Assembly: GCF_937949835.1 (NCBI RefSeq)
Contig: NZ_CALEDC010000523.1
Coordinates: 1-10,169, forward strand
Direction of reading: 5' to 3'
Source of the DNA: an uncultured Campylobacter sp.
Lineage (GTDB): Bacteria > Campylobacterota > Campylobacteria > Campylobacterales > Campylobacteraceae
DNA: 10,169 nt
The notes under the pieces are model-generated. The model did no database searches, had not been told where the DNA came from, and saw only the letters and a program-made list of their open reading frames with translations. The number at the start of each line of letters is the position of its first letter. Positions within the stretch are counted from its first letter, which is position 1. The position numbers and the translations under genes were made by a program. This document shows, piece after piece, positions 7,361 to 10,169 of the stretch.

Positions 7361-10169
<2,809 letters not shown>

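Overview
The window most likely comes from a Campylobacter (Campylobacterota), probably one of the more GC-rich species related to C. gracilis, C. rectus, C. showae or C. curvus. The genus call rests on three things. The minus-strand block reads pheS-pheT-aroA-ispH-rpsA-serA in transcription order, essentially the order known from C. jejuni. The proteins are Campylobacter-like, including a PheT with an unusual central domain. The two visible promoters fit the Campylobacter sigma-70 pattern gnTAnaAT with no clear -35 box. The species call is an inference from base composition (about half G+C by eye).

Layout. Positions 1-235 hold no gene but carry an inverted repeat and a good promoter for a plus-strand gene at 236-1186, a two-pass membrane protein of the DUF3137 family. 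Positions 1187-1847 form a 661-base gap between this gene and the convergent serA. The gap has no convincing intact gene. It is packed with the palindrome AAATTT, has several stem-loops and a short open frame that could be a decayed gene end. From 1848 to the right edge everything is on the minus strand: serA (3-phosphoglycerate dehydrogenase), rpsA (ribosomal protein S1, six S1 domains), ispH (last step of the MEP isoprenoid pathway), aroA (EPSP synthase), pheT (Phe-tRNA synthetase beta chain) and the 3' half of pheS (alpha chain), which runs off the window.

The minus-strand genes look like a housekeeping operon. pheS/pheT and pheT/aroA overlap by ATGA, and aroA/ispH overlap by 11 bases with a TTG start for ispH. 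A 112-base gap with its own promoter precedes rpsA, and serA follows after 54 bases containing a perfect 9-bp hairpin. The common thread is amino-acid supply and translation: phenylalanine charging, the shikimate step leading to phenylalanine, serine synthesis and a core translation factor. IspH is a metabolic passenger often found next to rpsA.

I found no mobile element, CRISPR array, RNA gene or defence system, and no evidence of a new multi-gene system. The points most worth a second look are the strong AAATTT over-representation (about 70 copies by hand count), the degenerate PheT editing domain, and the structure of the 1187-1847 gap.
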